Source of the DNA: Erythrobasidium yunnanense
Taxonomy: Eukaryota; Basidiomycota; Cystobasidiomycetes; Erythrobasidiales; Erythrobasidiaceae
Reading direction: 5' to 3'
DNA: 64,000 bases
Assembly (NCBI GenBank): GCA_001600175.1
Contig: BCJC01000005.1
Coordinates: forward strand, 538,471 to 602,470
Shown: positions 56,278 through 64,000 of the stretch, piece after piece
Numbering within the stretch: position 1 is the first letter of the stretch
Layout of the letters: each line of letters opens with the position of its first letter
Program-made: the position numbers and the translations under genes
Notes under the pieces: model-generated
The model's database searches: none
Told to the model about the DNA's origin: nothing
What the model saw: the letters and a program-made list of their open reading frames with translations, nothing else

Positions 56278-57260
56278 TTAGAGCGACTCGAGCTGCAAAA
56301 ATACGTATTCACGGTACGTTAGTCCAATGCCTCCAGTCATGATGTTGAGTAGAAGGTAGGCTAGAGACGCACCTGCTGAGCAAGCTCCTCGAGCTCCTTC
56401 TTGCTAGACAGGTATTTGCCCTGAGCTTCCTCAAACTTGGCTTCCCACGAATCTCGCTCCTGCTCGATCCGGGCGACTTGTCGTTCGTAGTGCTCTGCCT
56501 TAACGTCGACTTGGCGGAGCCTATCACGCATAACACGACGTTAGCATATACAGCTAAATGCGTATGAAGAAGGGAAGGGCACCCACTTATCGGTCGTCTC
56601 TCTGAGGTTCTTCTCAGCATTATCCAGCTCTTCTTCAAGGAGAGCTATCTTTCTGCTCAGACCCTCATTTGTATCCTTAGTCTGCCCTACTTCCTCCTTA
56701 GCAGATTTATGTTCTTTAAGATTCATTTCGAGTTTCTCAACCTCGCTCTCGGCGATGCTCAGCTTGTGCTGTAATGAAGTAATCTCTTGATCTTTGACGA
56801 GGATTTCATGCTCCATCTTCTTGTACTTCGCTTCTGCTTCTTCGGCGCGGGTAGCATTCGCGTCTGCTTCTACGCGCAGGGCGGCGAGGCGCTGCAGACC
56901 GGACAGAACAGATAGAGAGGTATCAGCAAATCTTCAGACTTGGGAGTGCTTGCGACCGCAGGTTGCTGGAGTGATTGAAACGAGGGATCAATGAAGACAG
57001 GGAGCGCGTTCTGCGGGAGCCGTGACAGCTGGGTCGCAGTCTTGCGCACATCGCACTCGAGCATAGGCAGAGCTGTATAGTACCGTAGATGACGATTGTG
57101 TATTGATGGCGCCCGCTTGTTCTCTTCGTCGTCGTAGATCCAGCAATCACCGCGGGCGTCGCTGTCGCTGTCGCTCACCTCACGAATCCTGTCCTGTATA
57201 GCGGGCACATCGTCAGTACTAAAAGCATACAATACACGAGGCTGAAGCGTAGCTCACCAT
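56278..57260 (-). CDS. TPM1: Tropomyosin
   Basis: Coiled-coil protein that stabilises formin-made actin cables and the cytokinetic ring. Five exons give 161 residues, the same length as fission-yeast Cdc8: M, DRIRE, then RLAALRVEADANATRAEEAE and a continuous heptad pattern (LSIAESEVEKLEMNLKEHKS, LSRKIALLEEELDNAEKNLR), then LRQVDVKAEHYERQVARIEQ and the terminal LESL. No helix breaker interrupts the coil. The first coding exon is only ATG (57258-57260), the second is 15 bases (57179-57193), followed by a 287-base intron. The last coding exon holds only LESL. Confidence 0.93.
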
Positions 57261-58280
57261 TGTTGCAAGCTGGGATGAGGAGAGGTTAAGGGAGTGAAGT
57301 GATGGGCAATTGGGGAGAACGACAGAGGCATCGCAAGCAAGTAATAGTACACAAGCGCGCAAAGGCAGGCAATGAAGTTGCATATACAGGCCGTTACAAT
57401 GACTAGCAAATGGCCTACGCAGATACTGCCGTACAAGCTGAGCAATGGCCAGGCACATGCACCGCGACCTTCGCTAAGTACAGTATATCGCCGCAAGAAC
57501 AGCGGCTGCAGGAGCTTCAGAATTGTACATCAATCATTGTAGCAGCGCAGACAGTTCCCCAGCACGTAGGTATGACGGGATCAGCAGAGCCTATAAACGA
57601 TAATTCAACAAGGCCAATAGGCCGCTTGCTTGGCTCACCTGTCTCCTCGCATATTAAATTGACTCCGTCTGTATCAGCGGTCCACATACAGGCGCCCTGA
57701 CTGAAAGCTGGTTGCTCGGAAGCCGCATTTTGCACATCACGGCCCGGCATAGTTATACAGTCACTTGAGGTTGTTTTAACCTGTCTGATGTCGCACGTCT
57801 GGTGTATTGGGCAGCTCCGAGCTCGCGTTTGTCTAGGTTGGAGATCTAGCCCCGCAATGCTTTTGGGAGACCGCCAGGTAGCCTTGGTCCCATCGCATAT
57901 AGACACTTTGTAAAGAGTGTGAAAGCTGCCATGGAATTGATCGAGCGAGTGAAAGACACGCCTCATCTCGATATGCTGGGGCTGTCCAGCTGCTCTCATG
58001 CTTCCGGAAGTTTGGGGTAGTCTTAGGCGTACAGCGTGTCATCTCTATGTGCTCATATATAGCGATAGGTGCAGTCAGAATCAAAGTAGTCTCGCGACTG
58101 TCTTGTGGAGCTGAAAGAGCAAGACGTTACGCCGGATTAGCAGATATCGTTGCGGCAGGCATCATCTTGAGCAGCAATGCATGGTGATACGAGTATTCTT
58201 GAACATTTAATTCGTGGAGGCAGACTTGACATGCATACTTTGGGTGTTTCTTGACGCTCCTCCGACCTAATATTTACGAC
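57261..58280. other. Divergent promoter interval, tropomyosin / GLE1
   Basis: About 1 kb between the two start codons. It holds the two promoters. Short frames occur on both strands, but none carries a recognisable motif. Confidence 0.45.
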
Positions 58281-60407
58281 ATGCTCTTCTCATTCAAGGA
58301 TGAATATTTGACGAGTGACAGCGACAGCGACGATGACGAGAATGTCCAGATAACATCAGCGAAAGTTCCAGTGAAATCCCAGACCACGATATCGAGCAGA
58401 GACAAAGGCAAAGGACGAGCAAGGACGCCTGGCCGTATCCCCAGCAGCAAGAAGTGCGAGCAAACATCAGATATAAGACTCAACATTGATGTTCTGATGC
58501 GGTGTTCTACCTGGCAGACGACCGGCAAGACGCCTGGATGCGTCGCCGTCAACATCCTCTGCATCTGATAGTGGAGGAAGCGCATCAAGCGATGAAGACG
58601 AAGAATACAATGACGCGAACACCAACAACGAGAAAAGAGATCGAGATGACAGCTTGAGCGAATCTGATAGCGAAGAAGACGAGTTCCCTGTCGGGCCATC
58701 TGTTTCAAGAAGGTCTGCCGGTCTCCATAACGTAGAGAAACAGCGCATCACTGATATGTGATGATTTCTGTTCCAGGCATCTGAGTAGCTACTCTCACTA
58801 CGAAGACCCGCTTGACGCGTACTATGCGAAAGAGCAACAGAAAGCGCGGGTGAGTCGCAGACACAGTCGTATTCGATACTAGTCCTTCTGACCTGTTTGG
58901 AATAGCAACGAGCGCAAGCTTCCCACAACAAGGATCTTGCCGTACTCCGCACTATCCGGCTGAATGCGTTCGCACAAGCTGAAGAAGCAGCTCGTCGGAC
59001 CGCAGATGACGAGCTAGACTATGTGACCTCCATCTTACAAAGCATCTCCATCCGACGGCAGCAAGACGAGGAGCGTATAGATCGGGAGTTCAAAGAACGG
59101 AATACACAGCGCTGGGACGAGATCAACGAAGCGATTGCACAGATTGAGAAATTGCAGATGGTAGCTGAAGAAGCGAAGAGGAAACAGATACAAGCTGAGA
59201 ATGAAGCGAGACGACTGAGAGAAGAGGAAGAAGCGAGGATACAGGCGGAGAAAGCAGAACAGGAAAGAGAGAAGAAAGAAGAAGAAAATAATAAGAGGGA
59301 AATGGCGAGGAAAGCAGCGGAAGAAAGAGAGAAAGCTGCGAAAGAACAGGCGTCGAGCCAAGCTGTGGGGATTCCCGCTGGTGGAGCTACGCTGCCGAAA
59401 ACAGCTGCTGCTCCGACATCGAGTCCGAATATGCTACAAGGCTCGAAAGCCGAGTTTGAGAAGTGGCATGCCAAGATCAAGGTGTGTCTCGCTTATACTC
59501 TGAAGATTAGCAGGACTAATGCGTTGATTTGCAGGAAATCAAGACTACCGTACTTCCAGCTGTTTCGGGCAATCCTGCCTGGCGGAATGCTTGTCGCAGC
59601 TTGAAGCGAACTCTCAGTACCCGCATCAGCAACATCTCCGCCTCAGCCGCCGACATCCGATCGAAAGCAGGGGAGATCCACCAACTCCTAACAGACAGTA
59701 AAGCGAATCGCGAAACGTATCTGTGGTCCTTAAACTTGCTCAGTAAGCGGATAATAGGCATGGCGAGCAGCAATTCAGAAGCGGATCAGAGTGGAGTCAC
59801 GTATGCTTTGGCGCAAGTCGTCATTGCGCTTCTATTAGCGGACCACGCGGACTTTGCAGAGATCCTCATGGCAAGACTCGTCAAGCGGTGTCCTTATGTC
59901 CTGCCTTACCACCCCATGCGAGGCCAATTGAGCATAGAAGATTTCAACAAGTTGTTAGGTCGGAAAGCCTCAGAACCTACGATCAGCTACAATCAACGCA
60001 TGTCTGGAATCGTTTCGTTCTACGCAGCCATCATCCAGACTTCTCCTTCTTCCGTACCGCACCTTCTTCCCTCTTCGTCACTTACGATCCAGCATGTACC
60101 ACCATACTTCCGCCCAGAGGCAGGGTGGAAATGGTATGCTACGATACTTAGACCGCCTCTTCCTCTACTTGACCTCACGCCACTACTACTCAATACGTTC
60201 TTGAGGATGAACGGAGAACGCTTTCATGCGCTGTATGGAAAGCAGTTCGTCAAGCTTATACAAGCTATTGCGGAGCAGGGCATAGATGCGGGCAAAGTGC
60301 AGTGGAATAAAGAGACGATGGGTGATCTTAGCAAGACCCGCAACATGATTGGTGATTGGCTGCAGAAGGGCAAGGTGGAAGGTGCAGAAGGGAGAGTGCC
60401 GCAATGA
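58281..60407 (+). CDS. GLE1: mRNA export factor Gle1
   Basis: Cytoplasmic nuclear-pore protein that, with inositol hexakisphosphate, activates Dbp5 in mRNA export. It starts MLFSFKDEYLTSDSDSDDDE and is disordered and acidic for about 180 residues, then has a long charged coiled coil (EEAARRTADDELDYVTSILQ, EARRLREEEEARIQAEKAEQ). The C-terminal HEAT-like domain runs EIKTTVLPAVSGNPAWRNAC, ISASAADIRSKAGEIHQLLT, DFAEILMARLVKRCPYVLPY, GWKWYATILRPPLPLLDLTP and a closing MIGDWLQKGKVEGAEGRVPQ. Four or five short introns. The K-R-C-P-[YF]-[VL]-[VL]-P-[YA] step is a good Gle1 mark. Confidence 0.92.
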
Positions 60408-60547
60408 GCACGCAGTCGTGCTCTACGATGGTAGCTGGCTTTTGATCGAATACGCACGCAGGGACTATATGCTGGCTCAAGCCGACCTCGTCTACATGGA
60501 CAACTCGTGTACGAAAGATTGGTTCTGTCACAGGCTACCTTGGACTG

Positions 60548-61027
60548 CTACTCGTCTTCGAATCTTACTTTCACAGTCCCGTTGCGGTGATACGTGTATA
60601 GTAAGGTCCCTTGTCCGCCTCCCGCACCCCAAACCTGCAGGACTTCCAGATCCTTCTGCTCTCGGTCAGTCCTTGGCGTAGCTGACACAAAGCCAACCTG
60701 CTGCTGCGTACGCCTTTGCGTCAGATGTTCTGCAATCTGCAAATTTTAAGTACGTCGACGTACATCGCCATCAAATATCCAGTAGCCGTCGGTGTAGGTG
60801 ACTTGCTGGTTCTGCACCCAGTGCCTGCGTTGAGCCGCTTTGACTCTGCATGGACGACCTTGTCGCCGAGGGATGCAATTCCCAATGACTATCGACGAGA
60901 GACTGCTGTGACGTCTCTGTAGAGGACGCATTGGTGCAAGACCAGGTATGACTACGTGACCGCGCAGCTTAGGTCTGTTCAAGCCTAGTTGGATGCGCTC
61001 GTAAAGGTCAGCAAGTAACACAGCCAC
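60548..61027 (-). CDS. Candidate small protein with a possible 27-base intron
   Basis: Two frames join across a 27-base stretch (60737-60763) with GTACGT at the donor and TTTGCAG at the acceptor. The joined part reads IVIGNCIPRRQGRPCRV, QVTYTDGYWIFDGD|IAEH, LTQRRTQQQVGFVSAT, GAGGGQGTLLYTYHRNG and ends VKVRFEDE. Without splicing, the left frame ends in TAA inside that stretch and the right frame has no ATG. A start was not found; a separate hydrophobic stretch (FATWLCYLLTFTSAS) in another frame at 61000-61060 could be a signal-peptide exon. Family unknown. Confidence 0.35.
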
Positions 61028-61077
61028 GTCGCAAAATATGTCCAGCTGGTCAACGAAGACAAATAGGGTCTAATATG

Positions 61078-61138
61078 TAACTCCTGCTGCAACATTGGGA
61101 TGCTGTCGATGCATAACTCCTGCCAAATTGGGATGCCG
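61078..61138 (+). repeat. Imperfect short direct repeat
   Basis: Two copies of a 25-27 base unit (61078-61104 and 61114-61138) share TAACTCCTGC and ATTGGGATGC, with a few bases different between them. They lie between two candidate small genes. Confidence 0.6.
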
Positions 61139-61199
61139 ACATGAAGTGTCGAGGCAGTGGCCTAGAAGGACCTGTTCATGCGGAATTCCGTGACTACGT

Positions 61200-61566
61200 T
61201 TACATGCACCGCGATCTCGATCTGCCTACCGCCGGTCGTGCTATGGGTACAACCTCGAAGTGGTGATGGCGCCAGCCTTTCTTGTAGAGCAGAAGCTCTC
61301 TTGGTTGGCGACTTGAGTCAGGCGGGCACCGGTCGGTGTATCGGTCTACCACTCCGTAACTATTGCGGTGTATGCTATCGATGCTCAAGCTCTGCGTTAC
61401 CCCACCCACCGTGATTTCGAAGCCTTCCAGCTGGTTCCACTGTTTCTTGACTTTGGCGTTGACGATGGGCTTCGTGATGCGAGATGCATGGCTTACTGCC
61501 TGAAATCATGGTCAGTAGAACGTCTACTAAGCCGCAAAGCCGAGGACGTACTTGGAACCCGTCCAT
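61200..61566 (-). CDS. Candidate small protein of the K-[GN]-W cluster
   Basis: A 300-base exon (61200-61499) follows, over a 52-base GT-AG intron, a 15-base exon reading MDGFQ. The exon reads AVSHASRITKPIVNAKVKKQ, FEITVGGVTQSLSIDSIHRN, YGVVDRYTDRC and RELLLYKKGWRHHHFEVVPI, with a basic tail ending RSRSRCM. The -LLLYKKGW- strand and position resemble the candidates at 62660 and 63829. A hydrophobic run upstream of MDG (ISFISALLHGLI) might be part of a longer first exon. Function unknown. Confidence 0.35.
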
Positions 61567-62047
61567 TATCAAGCCGTGCAATAGTGCTGAAATGAATGAT
61601 ATAGAGACCTGCTCTGATCTGGGTATGTATGGGCGACTGATCAACAAGAAAGCTCAGCAGGCAGCTCGCTCGTGAAAGTGCGCAAATCAGCACGGAAACA
61701 CAAAGGCAGCCAGTCCTTGGCTCACAACCCGTGGAGCCGATCCTTGATATGGCAATGGTCAACAATTTCACCGACAGTATGCCATCTGTCGCGGACTGCC
61801 AGCTGCCCGGGCCTCTCATGGCCACTCTAGACCTCGCATCGCACTCGCCCTGCAGCATCTTGAGCTCCCTTTTCGCACAAGCCGATCGATAACAAGTGTT
61901 GAAGTATACGTAGCTCAACGTCTACCTGTACCTGTCTCTATCCTCGCTTGAGTCTTGAAAAAATGCGTTCCTGTCAGACCTCTTCGGCGAAGCAAAGTCG
62001 AGCGATTACAGAATACTCTAAGAAGACTGTGTTACAGCTTCGGCGCC

Positions 62048-62554
62048 CTATCCCGCCCTCGATGAGAACTCGTAGCCTCCTCGCTTACGCTTGCGACACC
62101 ATAGCTGCGGCTTCGGAGGCTTCTCGTTCTGCTTTGCTTTCTTGTACCTCTTGCGGTCTTCTACATAGTTTTGCAGCACAAGAGAGTCATGATGACCAAT
62201 TTTGGTGACGTCTACTTTGAAGTAGTTGGTCTTATCGGTGGCAATTTTGTAGCCCACGAGTTGTGTCCATCCCTTGTCGTTGTATTTGATACGATCTTGT
62301 GTCGCTGTGACGCGCTACTCTTTGGTTCTGTGATGACCGGGTTGACGTACTTATGGTCAAGGTCGAACGAGCTTACCGAAAATGCTGAAGTACGCATCGA
62401 GTGATGTGGCTGTTGAGCGAAATGAACGAAAAAGAGAAGGAGGGAGGCTTACAGCAGGCTTGTTGTAAGCTACCCTCACGTCGTAGACTTCAAGGTTGGC
62501 CAACAGACACGCTTGCCGAAGACATAGCCGTCGTGAAGTATGCAGAAATTTCAT
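62048..62554 (-). CDS. Candidate small basic protein of the right-hand cluster
   Basis: A first exon MKFLHTSRRLCLRQACLLAN..LEVYDVRVAYNKPAV..SLDAYFSIF ends at a GTAAGC donor and joins, at a CACAG acceptor, to ATQDRIKYNDKGWTQLVGYK, TNYFKVDVTKIGHHDSLVLQ and a Lys/Arg-rich tail ending YEFSSRAG. A 43-base GT-AG-like stretch also sits in the first exon, so the exact model is open. The N-terminus has hydrophobic character but is a poor signal peptide. It also carries D-K-G-W followed by a beta-like strand. Confidence 0.35.
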
Positions 62555-62659
62555 GTGTGTCCACCAAAACTTGTGGCGTATGATCAGTGACGGAAGGCTT
62601 AATGTAACAGTGTGACGAAAGGTCTGTGGTGATCTGCGGGGCGGGGTAGAAGGCCACGG

Positions 62660-63024
62660 TCAAGAAAGGGAAGTCTGTCTACGGACTGGCGGATCTAGCT
62701 CGACAGCATCGTAGAGTCGCTGTCCCAACCAGTTCTTCTTGGTATACAGTGTATACTGCTGCGGATAGAGGGTACAGAGCTCAAGACGAGCGAGGGTTTC
62801 CTTGTCAAGGGGATTATCGTTCGATAGCGAGACCTTGAAGAACGATTCCTGGCCTTGTAGAGTTATCATAAACTCGCTGGTATGAGTGTCATAGGAGCTC
62901 AGGCGCTTGATCGTACATCTGCGCCATTTTCGAATAGAGGGGCGGCACTGTTCGGCAACGTTGAGTCTCAGCTAGATTGCGAGATATTGGTGACATGCAG
63001 ACACACCCCTGTCTCGTATTTCAT
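62660..63024 (-). CDS. Candidate small protein of the K-[GN]-W cluster
   Basis: The main exon reads LRLNVAEQCRPSIRKWRRCT, IKRLSSYDTHTSEFMITLQG, QESFFKVSLSNDNPLDKETL, ARLELCTLYPQQYTLYTKKN and WLGQRLYDAVELD, ending RRQTSLS. A possible first exon MKYETG joins over a 35-base GT-AG stretch. The part from ESFFKV to WLGQRLYDA lines up with QPLFFV to WFGDYYLEA in the partial gene at 63829, with equal spacing around the Leu-Tyr/Phe strand. About 110 residues; function unknown. Confidence 0.4.
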
Positions 63025-63119
63025 GTCGTTAGTATCGACCTAGGACAAGGACAAGGAGCGGAGAGCGACTACAACCAGTCATTAGGACAAGGGGGTTTTC
63101 GATGGCATCGGTGAAAGGT

Positions 63120-63521
63120 TCATTTGCTTGCGTCATTCGCCGATTCTGTTTCTCTGTCTTGCTGAGCATCATCATCCGTCTTCTGCTTCATGATCTCCTT
63201 TGGATACTTCACAGCGATAGTGGTCTCCGTTTCGATCGTTCGATTTCCGACAGGTAGACCCTTCAGTGCCAGACGAACAGAATCGGCGTCTTCCGGAGAC
63301 GATGGTGATAAAGTCTTCTTCCTGATTGCATGTGAGTCAGTACATGTACCTTATGCACTCGCTCGCTGGAAGGCGGCTCACCCTTTCGAATATGACAATA
63401 CTGTTGCATCTACAAGACTGCGATTGATCTCCACAACGATAAGCTGGCGAAGTATCAGCTGAGCCACACTTAATTGCTAGAGTAGACCGCTCACTTGTCC
63501 AATATCTGGAAGAGGCTGCAT
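63120..63521 (-). CDS. Unknown small protein, three exons
   Basis: The reading is MQPLPDIGQ|LILRQLIVVEINRSLVDATV|LSYSKG|KKTLSPSSPEDADSVRLALK, then GLPVGNRTIETETTIAVKYP and a Lys/Asp/Glu-rich tail ending ESANDASK. GT-AG borders keep the frame at both joins. About 100 residues, no signal peptide, no recognised family. It lies between two cluster candidates but lacks the K-[GN]-W block, so membership is open. Confidence 0.42.
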
Positions 63522-63828
63522 GCTTCGTTTTGGCTTGCTTGTGTGTGACTTGAAAGTCGATGGTGATTCGAAGAGCTAGAAGTGTTTTGAAGTTTCTGTG
63601 ACTGGCCTTTTCACCCTGAGTGGATGCTAGCCGGATCGTCTGGCATGCGGAAGTACGGTTCGCCAGCGTGACGTTGTCGATCAGGTGTCCAGCGAACTGC
63701 TCCTAGCTCAGTAGGTCAGTCGATCAGTAATGCGGACTACTCGTGACAGAAAGGGTCGTAAGATTCGTCAGATTTCGTTATCATAATCTACGTAACAGCA
63801 TGAAGAAAGCAGCTGTCGGTCGATGTGC

Positions 63829-64000
63829 TCAGCCAGATGCTTTTGCTTCCAGATAGTAGTCTCCGAACCAGCCCTTGCGTGCAAACAGGCTGAGTCTGCG
63901 CTTGCTGTGGTCGACCTTTTCGATCGCGGCCATGTCGGATTTGCTGTAGTAAACGTTTGGCACGAAGAAGAGTGGTTGTTCGACATCGTCCTTGACTTGG
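63829..64000 (-). CDS. Candidate protein of the K-[GN]-W cluster, cut by the window edge
   Basis: Only the C-terminal 56 residues are visible: QVKDDVEQPLFFVPNVYYSK, then SDMAAIEKVDHSKRRLSLFA and RKGWFGDYYLEAKASG before the stop. The frame is open to the right edge. The FF-V...[LM]A-x-[LI]-E...L-[YF]...K-x-W-x-G pattern matches the candidate at 62660-63024. Confidence 0.45.
   Translation of the reverse strand, partial: QVKDDVEQPLFFVPNVYYSKSDMAAIEKVDHSKRRLSLFARKGWFGDYYLEAKASG

Noticed and set aside
58467-59480. Minus-strand frames rich in Ser, Leu and Phe over GLE1.
   Set aside because: They mirror the Glu/Lys-rich coiled coil of GLE1 on the plus strand.
61493-61918. A 141-codon minus-strand frame.
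   Set aside because: It runs through a 52-base intron of the candidate gene at 61200-61566 in another frame and shows no family feature.
1-64000. Biosynthetic gene cluster, because two MBL-fold genes and three MFS transporters occur in the window.
   Set aside because: No synthase, tailoring set or cluster regulator is present, and the genes are separated by housekeeping genes.

Overview
This window is nuclear DNA from a fungus, most probably a yeast-like or dimorphic basidiomycete. The evidence is dense, intron-rich genes on both strands, introns mostly of about 45-100 bases, and conserved fungal markers such as a 161-residue tropomyosin, SEC53, ERG26, UBP12, ADA2, ARP8 and ARP9. I cannot name the class or species from sequence alone. 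I saw no rRNA, CRISPR, LTR element or other transposon. All gene models were spliced by eye from reading frame, GT/GC-AG borders and known protein motifs, so outer limits are firmer than internal exons unless exons are listed.

Layout, left to right. 0-12 kb: 3' end of ARP8 (+), then on the minus strand an alanine-glyoxylate aminotransferase, a UBP12-type deubiquitinase, a DUF1349 protein, an unknown basic protein and a CIR_N splicing-type protein. Between the last two lies a strictly 11-base periodic repeat of 24 units. 12-20 kb: a metallo-beta-lactamase-fold hydrolase (+), an MFS transporter (-), a tandem pair of secreted Ser/Thr/Pro-rich proteins (+) and the J-protein DPH4 (-). 20-27 kb: inositol polyphosphate multikinase and a second MBL-fold-like gene (+), ADA2 (-), and a tandem pair of small two-cysteine secreted proteins (-). 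27-38 kb: an unknown protein, ARP9, a disordered protein, two tandem phosphomannomutase genes (all +), and RPL30 (-) whose start codon is split by its first intron. 38-50 kb: ERG26 (-), a tandem pair of DHA1-type transporters (+) and the ESCRT-0 subunit HSE1 (-). 50-60 kb: thaumatin-like protein (+), DBP4 helicase (-), tropomyosin (-) and GLE1 (+). 60.4-64 kb: a poorly conserved stretch with several small minus-strand genes, at least three of which look like diverged relatives sharing a C-terminal K-[GN]-W block.

The core genes do unrelated housekeeping jobs: chromatin (ARP8, ARP9, ADA2), mRNA export and ribosome building (GLE1, DBP4, RPL30), endosomal sorting and ubiquitin (HSE1, UBP12), actin cables (tropomyosin), and glycosylation and sterol precursors (SEC53, ERG26). 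Three things stand out. Tandem duplication is very common, with four clear pairs plus the right-hand cluster. Several proteins are probably secreted and rapidly evolving, in lineage-specific-looking pairs. Gene structures are unusual: GC-AG introns, micro-exons down to a few bases, a split start codon, and an intron present in only one of two young paralogues.
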